DNA of 64,000 bases. It comes from Flavobacterium sp. DG2-3 (GTDB lineage: Bacteria > Bacteroidota > Bacteroidia > Flavobacteriales > Flavobacteriaceae). The translations under genes and the position numbers were made by a program. How positions within the stretch are numbered: the first letter of the stretch is position 1; each line of letters opens with the position of its first letter. This document shows, one piece after another, positions 25,238 through 34,215 of this stretch. The stretch is taken from the NCBI RefSeq assembly GCF_030730925.1, contig NZ_JAVAMB010000007.1:186001-250000 (forward strand). Reading direction: 5' to 3'. The notes under the pieces were generated by a model that was given only the letters and a program-made list of their open reading frames with translations, was not told where the DNA came from and did no database searches.

Positions 25238-25262
25238 ATTGTGTCGACATTGTCGACACAAT
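25238..25262. promoter_or_regulatory. 25-bp perfect palindrome
   Basis: Arms ATTGTGTCGACA and TGTCGACACAAT around a single T; also two copies of the self-complementary TGTCGACA. It lies about 155 bases upstream of the Fic gene. Likely a binding site for a dimeric regulator or recombinase, of unknown identity. Confidence 0.55.
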
Positions 25263-25345
25263 TTCTTTTATAAAGTCCAATTTGCACAATTGATCTCTAA
25301 AAAGGCTATTGCATAGTATTTATAGAAACAAATTGTCCGGTATAT

Positions 25346-25402
25346 TTATCGGCAAAAAAAATCAAGAAAAAAGTTAAAAAATAACATTATATTTGCCGAT
25401 AA
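25346..25402. promoter_or_regulatory. Promoter and inverted-repeat operator of the Fic gene
   Basis: TTATCGGCAAA (25346-25356) and its exact complement TTTGCCGATAA (25392-25402) lie 35 bases apart. The right arm overlaps the -7 box TATATTTG (25388-25395). The Fic protein's N-terminal helix-turn-helix could bind here and autoregulate. Confidence 0.55.
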
Positions 25403-25417
25403 CGGAACTTGTTTAAA

Positions 25418-26308
25418 ATGAAATATATTTCAACAGCTGAATTTGCGAAAAAAGTGGAGCTTTCCGAAAGAACAATCCGCAACTATTGCGCATCGGGCAG
25501 ATTAAAAGGCGCTTTCCTAACTGGCAAGACATGGAATATTCCTAGTGATGCCGTTATTGCCCAAAAAGAAAATAACAAAAAATTAAATAAACACTTCCTG
25601 CTGGACATTCTAAAGGAACAGAAGGAAATGAAACTAAAAGGGGGGATCTATCATCGAACCCAGATCGATTTGACTTATAACTCCAACAAAATTGAAGGAA
25701 GCAGACTGACCCATGATCAGACTCGCTATATTTTCGAGACCAATACAGTCGGCATATCTGAAGAAAGCATTAATGTGGACGATATAATTGAAACGGCTAA
25801 TCACTTTAGATGCATTGATTTTATAATCGATAAGGCAAATGCAAAACTCACTGAATCCATTATTAAAGAACTCCATTTTTTACTAAAGTCCGGAACTTCT
25901 GATAGCGGGAAAAGCTGGTTTAATGTAGGAGAATACAAAAAGCTTCCAAATGAAGTCGGAGGAAACGGAACCTGTCCTCCGAAACTTGTTTCATCCAAGA
26001 TGAAAGAAATGCTTAAAGATTACCACAGTATTAAAAATAAAACGATAGAGGACATTATCGATTTTCATTATAATTTCGAAATACTTCATCCCTTTCAGGA
26101 CGGTAATGGCCGTGTGGGCCGACTGATTATCTTTAAAGAATGTCTTGCAAACAATATTGTCCCTTTTATAATTGATGAACAGCTGAAGCTGTTTTATTAT
26201 AGAGGTTTACAGGAATGGAACAGCATAAAAGAATATTTAATGGACACCTGCCTGACTGCACAGGATAATTATAAATCGGTGCTCAATTATTTTGAAATAG
26301 AATTTTAA
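25418..26308 (+). CDS. Fic-domain protein with N-terminal HTH
   Basis: A 296-residue protein starting at ATG 25418. Residues 1-50 are an excisionase/MerR-like helix-turn-helix (KYISTAEFAKKVELSERTIR, then GRLKGAFLTGKTWNIPSDAV). The Fic domain has the active-site motif HPFQDGNGRVGR from H224; such enzymes transfer AMP to a hydroxyl of a target protein. The segment S89-NKIE-G94 fits the inhibitory helix consensus [S/T]xxxE[G/N], so activity is self-restrained. It stands alone, flanked by att-like scars on both sides, which suggests it arrived as, or remained from, a mobile element. The inverted repeat over its promoter suggests autoregulation. Confidence 0.88.
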   Translation: MKYISTAEFAKKVELSERTIRNYCASGRLKGAFLTGKTWNIPSDAVIAQKENNKKLNKHFLLDILKEQKEMKLKGGIYHRTQIDLTYNSNKIEGSRLTHDQTRYIFETNTVGISEESINVDDIIETANHFRCIDFIIDKANAKLTESIIKELHFLLKSGTSDSGKSWFNVGEYKKLPNEVGGNGTCPPKLVSSKMKEMLKDYHSIKNKTIEDIIDFHYNFEILHPFQDGNGRVGRLIIFKECLANNIVPFIIDEQLKLFYYRGLQEWNSIKEYLMDTCLTAQDNYKSVLNYFEIEF

Positions 26309-26484
26309 AGAAAAGAAATGTATAAATAATGAATTGCACAGTGGTTCTTATCATCTAAATTGTCATGACAGAGTCACGACAATTCAGATATTCCAAATTT
26401 AATCTGTAATTTGCAGTACTTTAATGGACTTCATTTTTTAAAAAAATCTAAGGCGAATTTAACCGCATATCATGCATTTTATTT

Positions 26485-26570
26485 TTGTGGCAGAATCGTG
26501 GCACACAGTTGAAGACAAAAGTAAAATTCCTGCATTGACAGCACCAGACAAAAGCAGGTTCGAATGGCGG
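26485..26570 (+). repeat. Att-like repeat unit B
   Basis: TGGCAGAATCGTGGCAC at 26488-26504, then GCAGGTTCGAAT at 26554-26565, a well-kept tRNA T-arm. The unit has the same order and length as copies A and C-G. Confidence 0.6.
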
Positions 26571-26607
26571 AGCGATCATAAAGATTTTTTCAAAAACGTA
26601 CAAATAC

Positions 26608-26632
26608 ATGGTTCGAGTCCCGTTCCCGCTAC
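26608..26632 (+). repeat. tRNA 3'-end-like scar, second type
   Basis: Contains ATGGTTCGAGTCCCGTTCCC followed by GCTAC. The TTCGAGT loop and the 3' acceptor-like TCCCGCTA resemble the end of a tRNA gene; no 5' half is present. Weaker relatives are at 45007 and 48265. Confidence 0.5.
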
Positions 26633-26768
26633 TACAGACTTAATGGTCCAAAATTGGTAAAAAATCCATTTCAGCGCTCAATAGAAAATTATAACCAAAA
26701 GCTCAATAAAATTTTAACTCATTCAGCTTTTAGTTTGTACATATATAAAGTCAAAAATTTCTTAATAT

Positions 26769-27305
26769 TTATACAATTGTAAGTTTCAAAACTGATCCTA
26801 TCATAGCTTCAGCAATTTTAAACAAAGGAGAATCTTCATTAAGCTCATCAATATCTAATAAAATTAATTTTTCATCTTCCTTAAACAAATTCTGAACTTT
26901 TTGTTTCATTTCGATAGAAGTTGCTACTATAAATCCGTCAACATACAAAAGTTTATAAAAGTCTATCAATTCGGCCATTTTATCATCTTTATTGCTATTG
27001 CAACAAAAAATAACTTTATATCCATTCTGATAGGCAAGATCCTCAAAAATTGCAGCAAATTTAGAAAAGAATGCATCTGAAAAGTCTTTGACTATAAATA
27101 CTAAAATCTGTGACTTTCCTGTACGAAGACATCGTGCAATCTCATTTGCTCTATAGTTAATCCTTTTTGCGTAATCAGTAACTTTTTGTGCAGTTTCTCT
27201 GGAAATATGTTTTTCAATTGCTTTTCCATTTAAGACAAACGAAACTGTAGTAACTGATATATTTAATTCTGCCGCTATATCTTTTATTGAATAGTTTTTT
27301 TTCAT
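26769..27305 (-). pseudogene. Truncated LacI-family transcription regulator
   Basis: A 178-residue frame. The N-terminal DNA-binding helix-turn-helix and hinge are intact (YSIKDIAAELNISVTTVSFV to NYRANEIARCLRTGKS), and the first part of the sugar-binding domain follows (ILVFIVKDFSDAFFSKFAAI). The frame then stops after DIDELNEDSPLFKIAEAM, about 160 residues short of the usual 335-345. It has therefore lost most of the ligand domain by deletion or fusion, or has become a short DNA-binding form. It lies at the 3' end of the mannan PUL in the same direction, and could be a remnant of its old repressor. Confidence 0.65.
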
Positions 27306-27351
27306 AGCGAATGTATGTCGAAAATGAATTGAAAGAATCTAATAATAGACC

Positions 27352-28629
27352 CTACAGATTTCCTTTGTTTAGTTTTAAGGCAAATTCACTTATTATATCT
27401 TGCGTTTCTTTATCAGTATCATAAACCGAATACCATCCTTGAAATTCATGAGGAGGATCGCCAATTAAATCGTCTCCGGTTTTCCAGACTGACATCGGTT
27501 GTGAAGGTCTGCCCTCGCCTCCCCAAGCCCAGAAATTTACACCGGAAACTTGTGGAGTTGTTTTGCTTAATTTATAGATCATATCGAAAATAAATGCATA
27601 ATAATCATCTCTGATTTTTATTGATGAATTAGCTTCGTAACTGTTCTCGTCTCTCGAAATCCCGAATTCTTCAAGAACGATTGGTTTATTGAGTTTCTGA
27701 GCAATCTTTACATGTTCATCAATATAATTTGTTGCTTTCTCTAATGCTTCTGGATACGTTTCTTTCGCTTTAAGCGGATCAAACCAGCCCCAGTTTTGAA
27801 CCCAAAGATGAAAAGTACAATAGTCAATATATTTACTCTGATGATCGATTTCAAAATTGGTTCCGTTCGATGGTGATGGTGTATTCCCTTCTGAACCAAT
27901 GGAAACCAGATGATTTGAATCTAAGCTTTTAATAAACTTAGCCGTTTCATGAATCCAATTTCTATAATGTTCGACATTGTTACTTCCTTCAGGTTCATTG
28001 GCCAATTGCCACGCCATAATCGTCGGATCATTTTTATATGATATTTTATTGATTGAGTTTTCGCGGCTAATTACTTTTTTGATATGATTTAAAAACCATT
28101 TCTTAGCCTTTTCATTACTATAAAATTGCGCTGAATAGTGCTGATAAGTTCTCCAGTTACCATTTTCTGCTGGCGGCGGATACGGAATAGATTCATTTTT
28201 CTTTGTCCAGGAAATATATTGCGCAAAACCACCAGACCATGGCCAGAAATTATTAAGACAAACTACAGCCCTCATATTCCTCTTTTTCATTTCATTTAAA
28301 AGAAAATCAAGTCCGAGCCAAAGTTCTTCATTATAAATTCCGGGTTCTTTCTGCATGGTTGGCTGCACGGTCCACGGTATTTTGGAATTTCCTTCAGAAC
28401 CGGCAATAATTCTAAGATTAATTACGCCCAGATTTTCTAAGCGATCTAATTCACGAATTAATCTTTCTTTGTTGGAAACAGCCAGATTCATTCCGTACCA
28501 AAAGTTGGTACCTAAATATTTATATGGTTTTCCGGCTTTTAGAAAATGTCCGTTTTCTACTTTAATAAAATCCTGCGACTGCACTGTACACTGAAATAAT
28601 ACAATTAGCAGATATAATAGCTTTTTCAT
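27352..28629 (-). CDS. GH5-type endo-beta-mannanase, secreted
   Basis: A 425-residue enzyme with a signal peptide (MKKLLYLLIVLFQCTVQSQ). It has the GH5 (subfamily 7-like) barrel: FIKVENGHFLKAGKPYKYLG, then LGTNFWYGMN, LRIIAGSEG, the acid/base glutamate in QLANEPEG (about residue 205) and the nucleophile in VLEEFGISR (about residue 310), and NFWAWGGEGRP near the end. Such enzymes cut internal beta-1,4-mannosidic bonds. It is the last gene of the PUL operon, three bases after the GH3 stop. There is no lipobox, so it is probably periplasmic or exported. Confidence 0.85.
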   Translation of the reverse strand: MKKLLYLLIVLFQCTVQSQDFIKVENGHFLKAGKPYKYLGTNFWYGMNLAVSNKERLIRELDRLENLGVINLRIIAGSEGNSKIPWTVQPTMQKEPGIYNEELWLGLDFLLNEMKKRNMRAVVCLNNFWPWSGGFAQYISWTKKNESIPYPPPAENGNWRTYQHYSAQFYSNEKAKKWFLNHIKKVISRENSINKISYKNDPTIMAWQLANEPEGSNNVEHYRNWIHETAKFIKSLDSNHLVSIGSEGNTPSPSNGTNFEIDHQSKYIDYCTFHLWVQNWGWFDPLKAKETYPEALEKATNYIDEHVKIAQKLNKPIVLEEFGISRDENSYEANSSIKIRDDYYAFIFDMIYKLSKTTPQVSGVNFWAWGGEGRPSQPMSVWKTGDDLIGDPPHEFQGWYSVYDTDKETQDIISEFALKLNKGNL

Positions 28630-28632
28630 AAT

Positions 28633-30867
28633 TTATTGTACTTCAAATGAAACTTTTTCTCCTTTAGAACTGCATCCGCCAATCCACAAATCAAACTTTC
28701 CTGGCTCTACTTTTTTCTTCATATCTATTCCGTAAAAAGCAAGGTCTTCCATTTTTAATTCGAATGTTATCTTTTTACTTTCTCCCGATTCTAATTCAAT
28801 TCTTTTAAAACCTTTTAATTCTTTAACTGGTAAAGCAATCGAAGCCGAAATATCTCTCACATACAACTGCACAACTTCGGTTCCTTTGTATTTTCCATTG
28901 TTTTTTAAAGTAAACGAAATTTCAAGTGTTTCTTTTGGATTGAGAAGAGTTTTCGAAAGCGAAATTTTCCCATATTCAAATTGCGTATAAGAAAGCCCAA
29001 AACCAAAAGGAAACAAAGGTTCTGTTCCGTTGTCTAAATAATAGGATTTATTTCCTAACGAAGTCTGAGAAGCTTCAACAGGAATATTATCCAAATTGAT
29101 TTCGTTTCCATTTGCCGGACGTCCTGTATTTAAATGATTGTAATACATCGGGATTTGTCCCACATTTTTAGGAAAAGTAATCGGTAATTTCCCAGACGGA
29201 TTTGCCTTTCCAAATAATAAATTAACCATTGCCGGACCGCCCATCGTTCCCGGATGCCAAGCGTATAAAACTGCATTAGATTCTTTGACTTCTTTTTCAA
29301 TTGTTAAAGGTCTTCCTGCAACGAAAACTGTTACAATCGGCTTTTTAGTTTCATTTAAAATTTCTAAAAGCTTCGATTGATTGCCTTGAAGATTCAGGTT
29401 CGAAAGACTATGCGCTTCTCCGGAAAGAATCGATTCTTCTCCCAGAAATAATAAAACAACATCTGCCTGTTTTGCCATTTCTCTGGCTTTTCCAAATTGA
29501 GTAGAATCGATATCTCTGGAATATTTTAAAATTGGCTCGTAAAGAATTTTAATCTCTTCTCCATATTTTTCTTTTAAAGCCTTAAGCGGTGTGATTGTGT
29601 GGCTTTTATCTCCGTCAAAAACCCAAGTTCCTAATTGATCATGTGGCGCATCGGCTAAAGGACCAAAAACGGCAATTGTTTTCGGCTTTTTTAAAGGCAG
29701 AATATTATTTTCATTTTTTAATAAAACTATAGATTCTTCAGCGGCTTTTTCAGCAATTTCTAAATGTTCTTTTTTATAAAAAACTTCATTGAGATTTCCT
29801 TTAACATATGGATTTTCAAACAAGCCTAATTTGAATTTTATTCTCAATATATTTCGAACAGAATTATTGATACTTTCCATACTTATTTTCTTTTCCTTCA
29901 AAAGAGATTCCGCATAAGCCACATAAGTACCGCTGACCATTTCCATATCAACTCCAGCGTTTATAGCTTTTTGAGCAGCTTCTTTTGTATCAGAACAAAA
30001 TCCGTGATCGACCATTTCAGTAATCGAAGCCCAGTCCGAAACTACAAAACCTTTAAAATTCCATTGGTTTCGAAGAACTTGCTTTAGCAGAAATTCATTT
30101 CCAGAAGAAGGAATTCCGTCATTAGCATTAAAAGCCGTCATAATTGTCGCTAGATCTGCTTTTTTAACCGCTTCTTCAAAAGATTTTAAATAGAGGTTTC
30201 TAAACTGTCTTTCAGTAATATTCGTTGTATTGTAATCTCTTCCTCCTTCCGCAGCACCGTAACCTGCAAAATGTTTAGCGCAAGCAGCAATAGAAGTCGG
30301 ATCTGATAAATCTTTTCCCTGAAAACCTCTTACCATTGCAGCTCCCATAACTGAAGTTAAATAAGGATCTTCTCCACAGCTTTCGGCAATTCTCCCCCAA
30401 CGCGGATCGCGGGCAATATCGATCATTGGTGCAAATGTCCAGCGAATTCCGGTTTCTGATGCTTCAATCGCAGCAATACGAGCCGCTTTTTCAGCTAAAT
30501 CAGGATTAAAACTTGCTGCTTGCGCCAGCGGAATCGGAAATATGGTTTTAAAACCATGAATAACGTCACGCCCAATAATAAGCGGAATTCCTAATCTGGT
30601 TTGTTCTAGAGCAATTTTCTGTGCTTTATTGGCAATTTCAGGATTTGTAATACTCAAAACCGAACCTGCCATTCCCTTCTTAATGACTTTATAATTGGTT
30701 TCCATATCATCTGCAGAAAGCTGATTCATCTGACCGATTTTTTCTTTTAAAGTCATTTTCTTCAAAAGTGTTTCTATCTTCTTTTCGATTACAGCATCAG
30801 TCGTTTGAGCGCTTGCTCCTAATCCGGAAATGATTAGAAGAAGCGCTAAAATTTGAAGTTTTTTCAT
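28633..30867 (-). CDS. bglX: GH3 beta-glycosidase (BglX-like), periplasmic
   Basis: A 744-residue GH3 enzyme starting at 30867 (MKKLQILALLLIISGLGASA, a signal peptide); an upstream in-frame ATG at 30900 was rejected since it adds a polar extension inside a repeat element. The N-terminal barrel has GRDVIHGFKTIFPIPLAQA and the nucleophile aspartate in GFVVSDWAS; the C-terminal alpha/beta sandwich and fibronectin-III-like domain (residues 650-740) are complete. It removes glucose or other beta-linked sugars from oligosaccharide ends, here probably glucose from glucomannan fragments. It is co-transcribed with the GH5 gene. Confidence 0.9.
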   Translation of the reverse strand: MKKLQILALLLIISGLGASAQTTDAVIEKKIETLLKKMTLKEKIGQMNQLSADDMETNYKVIKKGMAGSVLSITNPEIANKAQKIALEQTRLGIPLIIGRDVIHGFKTIFPIPLAQAASFNPDLAEKAARIAAIEASETGIRWTFAPMIDIARDPRWGRIAESCGEDPYLTSVMGAAMVRGFQGKDLSDPTSIAACAKHFAGYGAAEGGRDYNTTNITERQFRNLYLKSFEEAVKKADLATIMTAFNANDGIPSSGNEFLLKQVLRNQWNFKGFVVSDWASITEMVDHGFCSDTKEAAQKAINAGVDMEMVSGTYVAYAESLLKEKKISMESINNSVRNILRIKFKLGLFENPYVKGNLNEVFYKKEHLEIAEKAAEESIVLLKNENNILPLKKPKTIAVFGPLADAPHDQLGTWVFDGDKSHTITPLKALKEKYGEEIKILYEPILKYSRDIDSTQFGKAREMAKQADVVLLFLGEESILSGEAHSLSNLNLQGNQSKLLEILNETKKPIVTVFVAGRPLTIEKEVKESNAVLYAWHPGTMGGPAMVNLLFGKANPSGKLPITFPKNVGQIPMYYNHLNTGRPANGNEINLDNIPVEASQTSLGNKSYYLDNGTEPLFPFGFGLSYTQFEYGKISLSKTLLNPKETLEISFTLKNNGKYKGTEVVQLYVRDISASIALPVKELKGFKRIELESGESKKITFELKMEDLAFYGIDMKKKVEPGKFDLWIGGCSSKGEKVSFEVQ

Positions 30868-30885
30868 AAATATCTTTTTGTTGGC

Positions 30886-31044
30886 TGTGTTTTTAAACAC
30901 ATAGAAACATAGACTTTTTTAATGCAGAAAAAGAGTATGAAAAGAAACTAGTTTCCAACACATAAATAGTATGTGAATTTTAGAACTGTGAAATGCCATT
31001 TCCAGTTCTGTAAATCTATGTCCCTATGTGTTTAAAAAAACACA
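30886..31044. mobile_element. MITE-like element with long terminal inverted repeats
   Basis: About 159 bases with imperfect 28-30 base terminal inverted repeats. The left end reads TGTGTTTTTAAACACATAG then AAACATAGA; the right end is its complement with two mismatches and a 2-base length difference. Nested hairpins lie inside: CACATA/TATGTG, and AGAACTG-GAAATG with CATTTC-CAGTTCT. It codes for nothing and sits between the symporter and GH3 genes within the operon. Confidence 0.55.
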
Positions 31045-31048
31045 GCAA

Positions 31049-32686
31049 TTAGAAAAATACAGCATACATCACGAAACATGCAATAACCAAAAGAAGTGCC
31101 TGAACACGAAAGTTTTTATACCAGACCACATCTTTTAAAGCAATTGTTTCTTCCGTCCAAAGTGCTTTTGTCCAAGTGTTCTCTTTCACTTTTTCCGTTG
31201 AAGGAGGTCTTGTAGAAAGACTTACAGTAACATTAACCAGAATACTTAAAACCAGAATAATTGGAGCTAATAATAAAAAGTGCAACCCGATTTGAATACC
31301 TAAAATATACTTCGCACTCATAATAATCACTGCAATAAATAATCCCGACATTAAACCGCTGAAAGCTCCGATGGCATTAGAACGTTTCCAGAATAATCCG
31401 AGGAAAAATGTTCCTACTACCGGCGGTGCCAAATAAGATAATATCTCTTGATAATAAGCAATCAACGAATCAAATTTACCAATATACGGCGCCCATAAAA
31501 TGGCAATTATCAAAGTGACAACCGCAGTAATTTTTCCGACTCTTACCTTTTTTTCGCTTGACGCATTTTTATCAAATTTGCTGTAAAAATCCATTGTAAA
31601 CAAAGTAGAAACTGAATTTAAAGTTGCGCTTAATGCGGATGTTAAAGCCGAAATCATAGCCGATAAAATAATCCCGATTAAGCCAATTGGAAGAACTCTG
31701 CTAATTAATCTCGGATAAACCTGATCGGTATTAATACCGTATTTTGATTTTAATTCGCTTCCGCTGATGATTTCATGCGGTAGATTTTCAACTCCAAACA
31801 AATTAATTCCACGCGCAATTACTCCGGGAAAAATAAAAATGAAAAGCGTAAACAAATACAGAAAACCAACCAGTAAGACGCCCTTTCGACCATGATCGAT
31901 TGATTTTGCAGATAAAACCCTTTGTACCATAACCTGATTGTTTCCCCAGAAATAAAATCCAAGAATAGGAATACCGACCCACATTCCTAACCATGGAACC
32001 GTCGGATCGTCCATTGGTCTTGTAAGTTTTAACCAAATTCCGTCATGAAATTGTGTATAAAATGCATCCCAACCGCCAATGCTGTCCATTGCAAAAAAGG
32101 CCAATAAAGTCGAACCAATTATCAGGATAAACGCCTGAATAACTTCGGTATTAATAACAGATGAAAGTCCGCCAATAATCGTGTAACTTCCGGCAACAAC
32201 AGCCATTCCGATAATAATCAGCATCATATCGGCGCCTGGAAAAATCATATTGATAATTAAAGCTCCGGCGTATAAAGTTGCGGCCGCATCGAGGAAAATA
32301 TTTCCGATAATAGTTATAAACGAAAAGTACGTTCTTGATCTAACATCAAAACGTCTTTCCAGAAATTCAGGCATTGTGAAAATTCCTGATTTAATATAAA
32401 ACGGAAGAAAAAAGATCGCAAAGAAAACCATTACCAAAATCGAAATCCAGTTGTAATTAAAAACGGCAATTCCGTTTATAAATCCTTCGCCTGAATTTCC
32501 CATCAAAGTTGAACTTGAAATACTCGCTGCAAAAAGTGACAAACCAACCATTGGCCATTTTAAATCTCTTCCTGCCAGAAAATAAGCATCTGAATCGCTT
32601 GATTTACTATTTTTTAAACCCCACCAAACAATAAAGATGATGTATAAAACGATGACAACTAAGTCAATTATATTTAAATTTAACAT
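31049..32686 (-). CDS. Sodium:solute symporter family transporter
   Basis: A 545-residue inner-membrane protein with about 14 hydrophobic helices. SSS-family landmarks: DAYFLAGRDLKWPMVGLSLFAASISSSTLMG near the start, TIIGGLSSVINTEVIQA in helix 5-6 and ALTSALSATLNSVSTLFTMDFY in helix 8-9. It brings a small solute into the cytoplasm with sodium; in this PUL the expected cargo is mannose or a mannobiose/mannosyl-glucose that GH130 would phosphorolyse. It is translationally close to the upstream GH-A gene (2-base gap). No domain fusion or break. Confidence 0.9.
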   Translation of the reverse strand: MLNLNIIDLVVIVLYIIFIVWWGLKNSKSSDSDAYFLAGRDLKWPMVGLSLFAASISSSTLMGNSGEGFINGIAVFNYNWISILVMVFFAIFFLPFYIKSGIFTMPEFLERRFDVRSRTYFSFITIIGNIFLDAAATLYAGALIINMIFPGADMMLIIIGMAVVAGSYTIIGGLSSVINTEVIQAFILIIGSTLLAFFAMDSIGGWDAFYTQFHDGIWLKLTRPMDDPTVPWLGMWVGIPILGFYFWGNNQVMVQRVLSAKSIDHGRKGVLLVGFLYLFTLFIFIFPGVIARGINLFGVENLPHEIISGSELKSKYGINTDQVYPRLISRVLPIGLIGIILSAMISALTSALSATLNSVSTLFTMDFYSKFDKNASSEKKVRVGKITAVVTLIIAILWAPYIGKFDSLIAYYQEILSYLAPPVVGTFFLGLFWKRSNAIGAFSGLMSGLFIAVIIMSAKYILGIQIGLHFLLLAPIILVLSILVNVTVSLSTRPPSTEKVKENTWTKALWTEETIALKDVVWYKNFRVQALLLVIACFVMYAVFF

Positions 32687-32688
32687 GT

Positions 32689-34215
32689 TTATTTTTGGTA
32701 TGAAGTGTAAAGAATAACGCTTTGGACTGGTATAGAAACTTTGATAGAATTGTCTTTTACATCAATTTTCTCTGAAGGAACAGGAAATCCGTTTTGGTCT
32801 ACAGTACGTTTGTTTTCGCTGTACAAATATTTATTCAGCTTTGATTTTACTTTTAGTTTTTTAGTATCAATAATAAAATCAACTTCTTTATCACTGTTGT
32901 TCGCAATTGCGATTGTAATTTCTCCAGAATTAGTAATTCCGGCAACAGAACGAACTTTATCTATTTTTGAATCTAGTTTTAGGAGTTTCATATCTCCGGT
33001 AAAATAACGCGTCATAATCGACCAGGTATAAAACCAAGGGCGCAAATTTTCATCTGACGGATCTTCTGTAAGTTCTTTTCCTAAACTATTAAACATTCCC
33101 CAGCGCTTCAATTGATATTTATCGCCTTTATCATCTTTGGTATGCATGGCATCATCTAAATCCCAAGCGATTACAGCATCAAAACCGGCATTCATAGCCT
33201 GAATCAAAGCATCGGCCATATCAACTCCGTAATCATAATCGTAAACCGAAAGCTGACTATCAACACTTGTATATTTATCTCCAAGATGTTTTTGAGATGA
33301 AGGATCGCCTTTGATTCCTAGCTCGCCCAAAATAAAAGGCTTTTTATGAACTGAATCGGTAAAACGAACCAAATCACCAAATGTCTTTTGAAATTCTCCT
33401 GAACGAATACTTTCTTTAGAAGGATAATCGTGCGCATCATAAGCCGAAACCAAATCCGGAATCTGAAGAGCAGTTTGTTTTACCCAATCTAAACCCTTGT
33501 ATTGTGATTTACTGTTATTGAATGAAGTTGCATCGGGACCAATAATCGAAATCTTTTTATCTAATCCCGCTTTTTGAATGGATTTATGAAGCAGTTCGAT
33601 TCCTTGTTTCCATTGCTCGAAATCGCCGTCTGTAGTTGCCCAGTCGCCGTTTGGTTCATTTACTAAATTGTAATATTTAATACAGCTGTATTTTTTTACA
33701 TTCAGTAAATGAGTCAGATTTTTAACGATCAGGTCAATCCATTTTGGGTCGTTTGCTCCCGTAAAACTATTTTGAAGATTCAGATGCGTATCGTGAAATT
33801 TGTACGGCTGTCCCCATTCACCCAAAATAACTTTTATATCATTCTTTTGACAATAATCCAGAAGTTTATAAAGCGCCTGCATCTGATCACTTTCAAAATC
33901 AACAATCGGATTTCTTGCAGCATCAAAACCTTTCAGATATCTCCAATTGGCCTGATCCATAACGCGGGCGATCTTAGGTTTAATGAATGAAACACGGTCA
34001 AAAACCATTTGCCATTTTTCATCGGTCATTAAATTCCCCCATTCAGAACTTTCGGTATCGGCGTGCGGATAAGCAGAAAATTCAATTCCGTTTCCTATAA
34101 ATTCACTCGAAATTATCTCATTTGGATTGATAGTAACAACTGGAATTTTGCTTTGGCTTTGAACCGAAAAACTGACTAAAGCGCAAAGCATCAGGATATT
34201 ATTTTGAATTTTCAT
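32689..34215 (-). CDS. Clan GH-A-like glycoside hydrolase, family unassigned (copy 1)
   Basis: A 508-residue secreted protein (signal MKIQNNILMLCALVSFSVQSQ). A TIM-barrel body is indicated by EFIGNGIEFSAYPHA, IKVILGEWGQPYKF, the acid/base-type glutamate in YYNLVNEPNGDW and the nucleophile-type glutamate in PFILGELGIKG, followed by a beta-rich C-terminal domain (residues 405-505). It is clearly paralogous to the gene at 36466-37941 (shared order WQ-F-R--F-KP, KYY-NEPNG, DMADALIQ-MNAG, RPWFY-WS). I do not recognise the CAZy family; the catalytic pair is kept, so it should be active, most likely on mannan side groups or backbone. Confidence 0.7.
   Translation of the reverse strand: MKIQNNILMLCALVSFSVQSQSKIPVVTINPNEIISSEFIGNGIEFSAYPHADTESSEWGNLMTDEKWQMVFDRVSFIKPKIARVMDQANWRYLKGFDAARNPIVDFESDQMQALYKLLDYCQKNDIKVILGEWGQPYKFHDTHLNLQNSFTGANDPKWIDLIVKNLTHLLNVKKYSCIKYYNLVNEPNGDWATTDGDFEQWKQGIELLHKSIQKAGLDKKISIIGPDATSFNNSKSQYKGLDWVKQTALQIPDLVSAYDAHDYPSKESIRSGEFQKTFGDLVRFTDSVHKKPFILGELGIKGDPSSQKHLGDKYTSVDSQLSVYDYDYGVDMADALIQAMNAGFDAVIAWDLDDAMHTKDDKGDKYQLKRWGMFNSLGKELTEDPSDENLRPWFYTWSIMTRYFTGDMKLLKLDSKIDKVRSVAGITNSGEITIAIANNSDKEVDFIIDTKKLKVKSKLNKYLYSENKRTVDQNGFPVPSEKIDVKDNSIKVSIPVQSVILYTSYQK

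Larger units (their letters stand above)
24985..25417. other. Gene-free region with att-like unit and palindromes
   Basis: About 430 bases between the response regulator and the Fic gene. It holds the first copy of the att-like repeat (25110-25190), a 25-bp palindrome (25238-25262) and the Fic operator/promoter (25346-25402), listed separately. G+C content drops sharply here, so this is the right edge of the island. Confidence 0.6.
26309..26768. other. Gene-free region with att-like and tRNA-like scars
   Basis: About 460 bases between the Fic gene and the truncated LacI-type gene. It contains att-like unit B (26485-26570) and a second, different tRNA 3'-end-like sequence (26608-26632). Nothing else is apparent. 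Confidence 0.55.

Noticed and set aside
26472-26660. Plus-strand frame of 62 codons beginning MHFIFVAESWHTVED
   Set aside because: It overlaps att-like unit B and a tRNA-like scar and has no promoter or protein-like composition.
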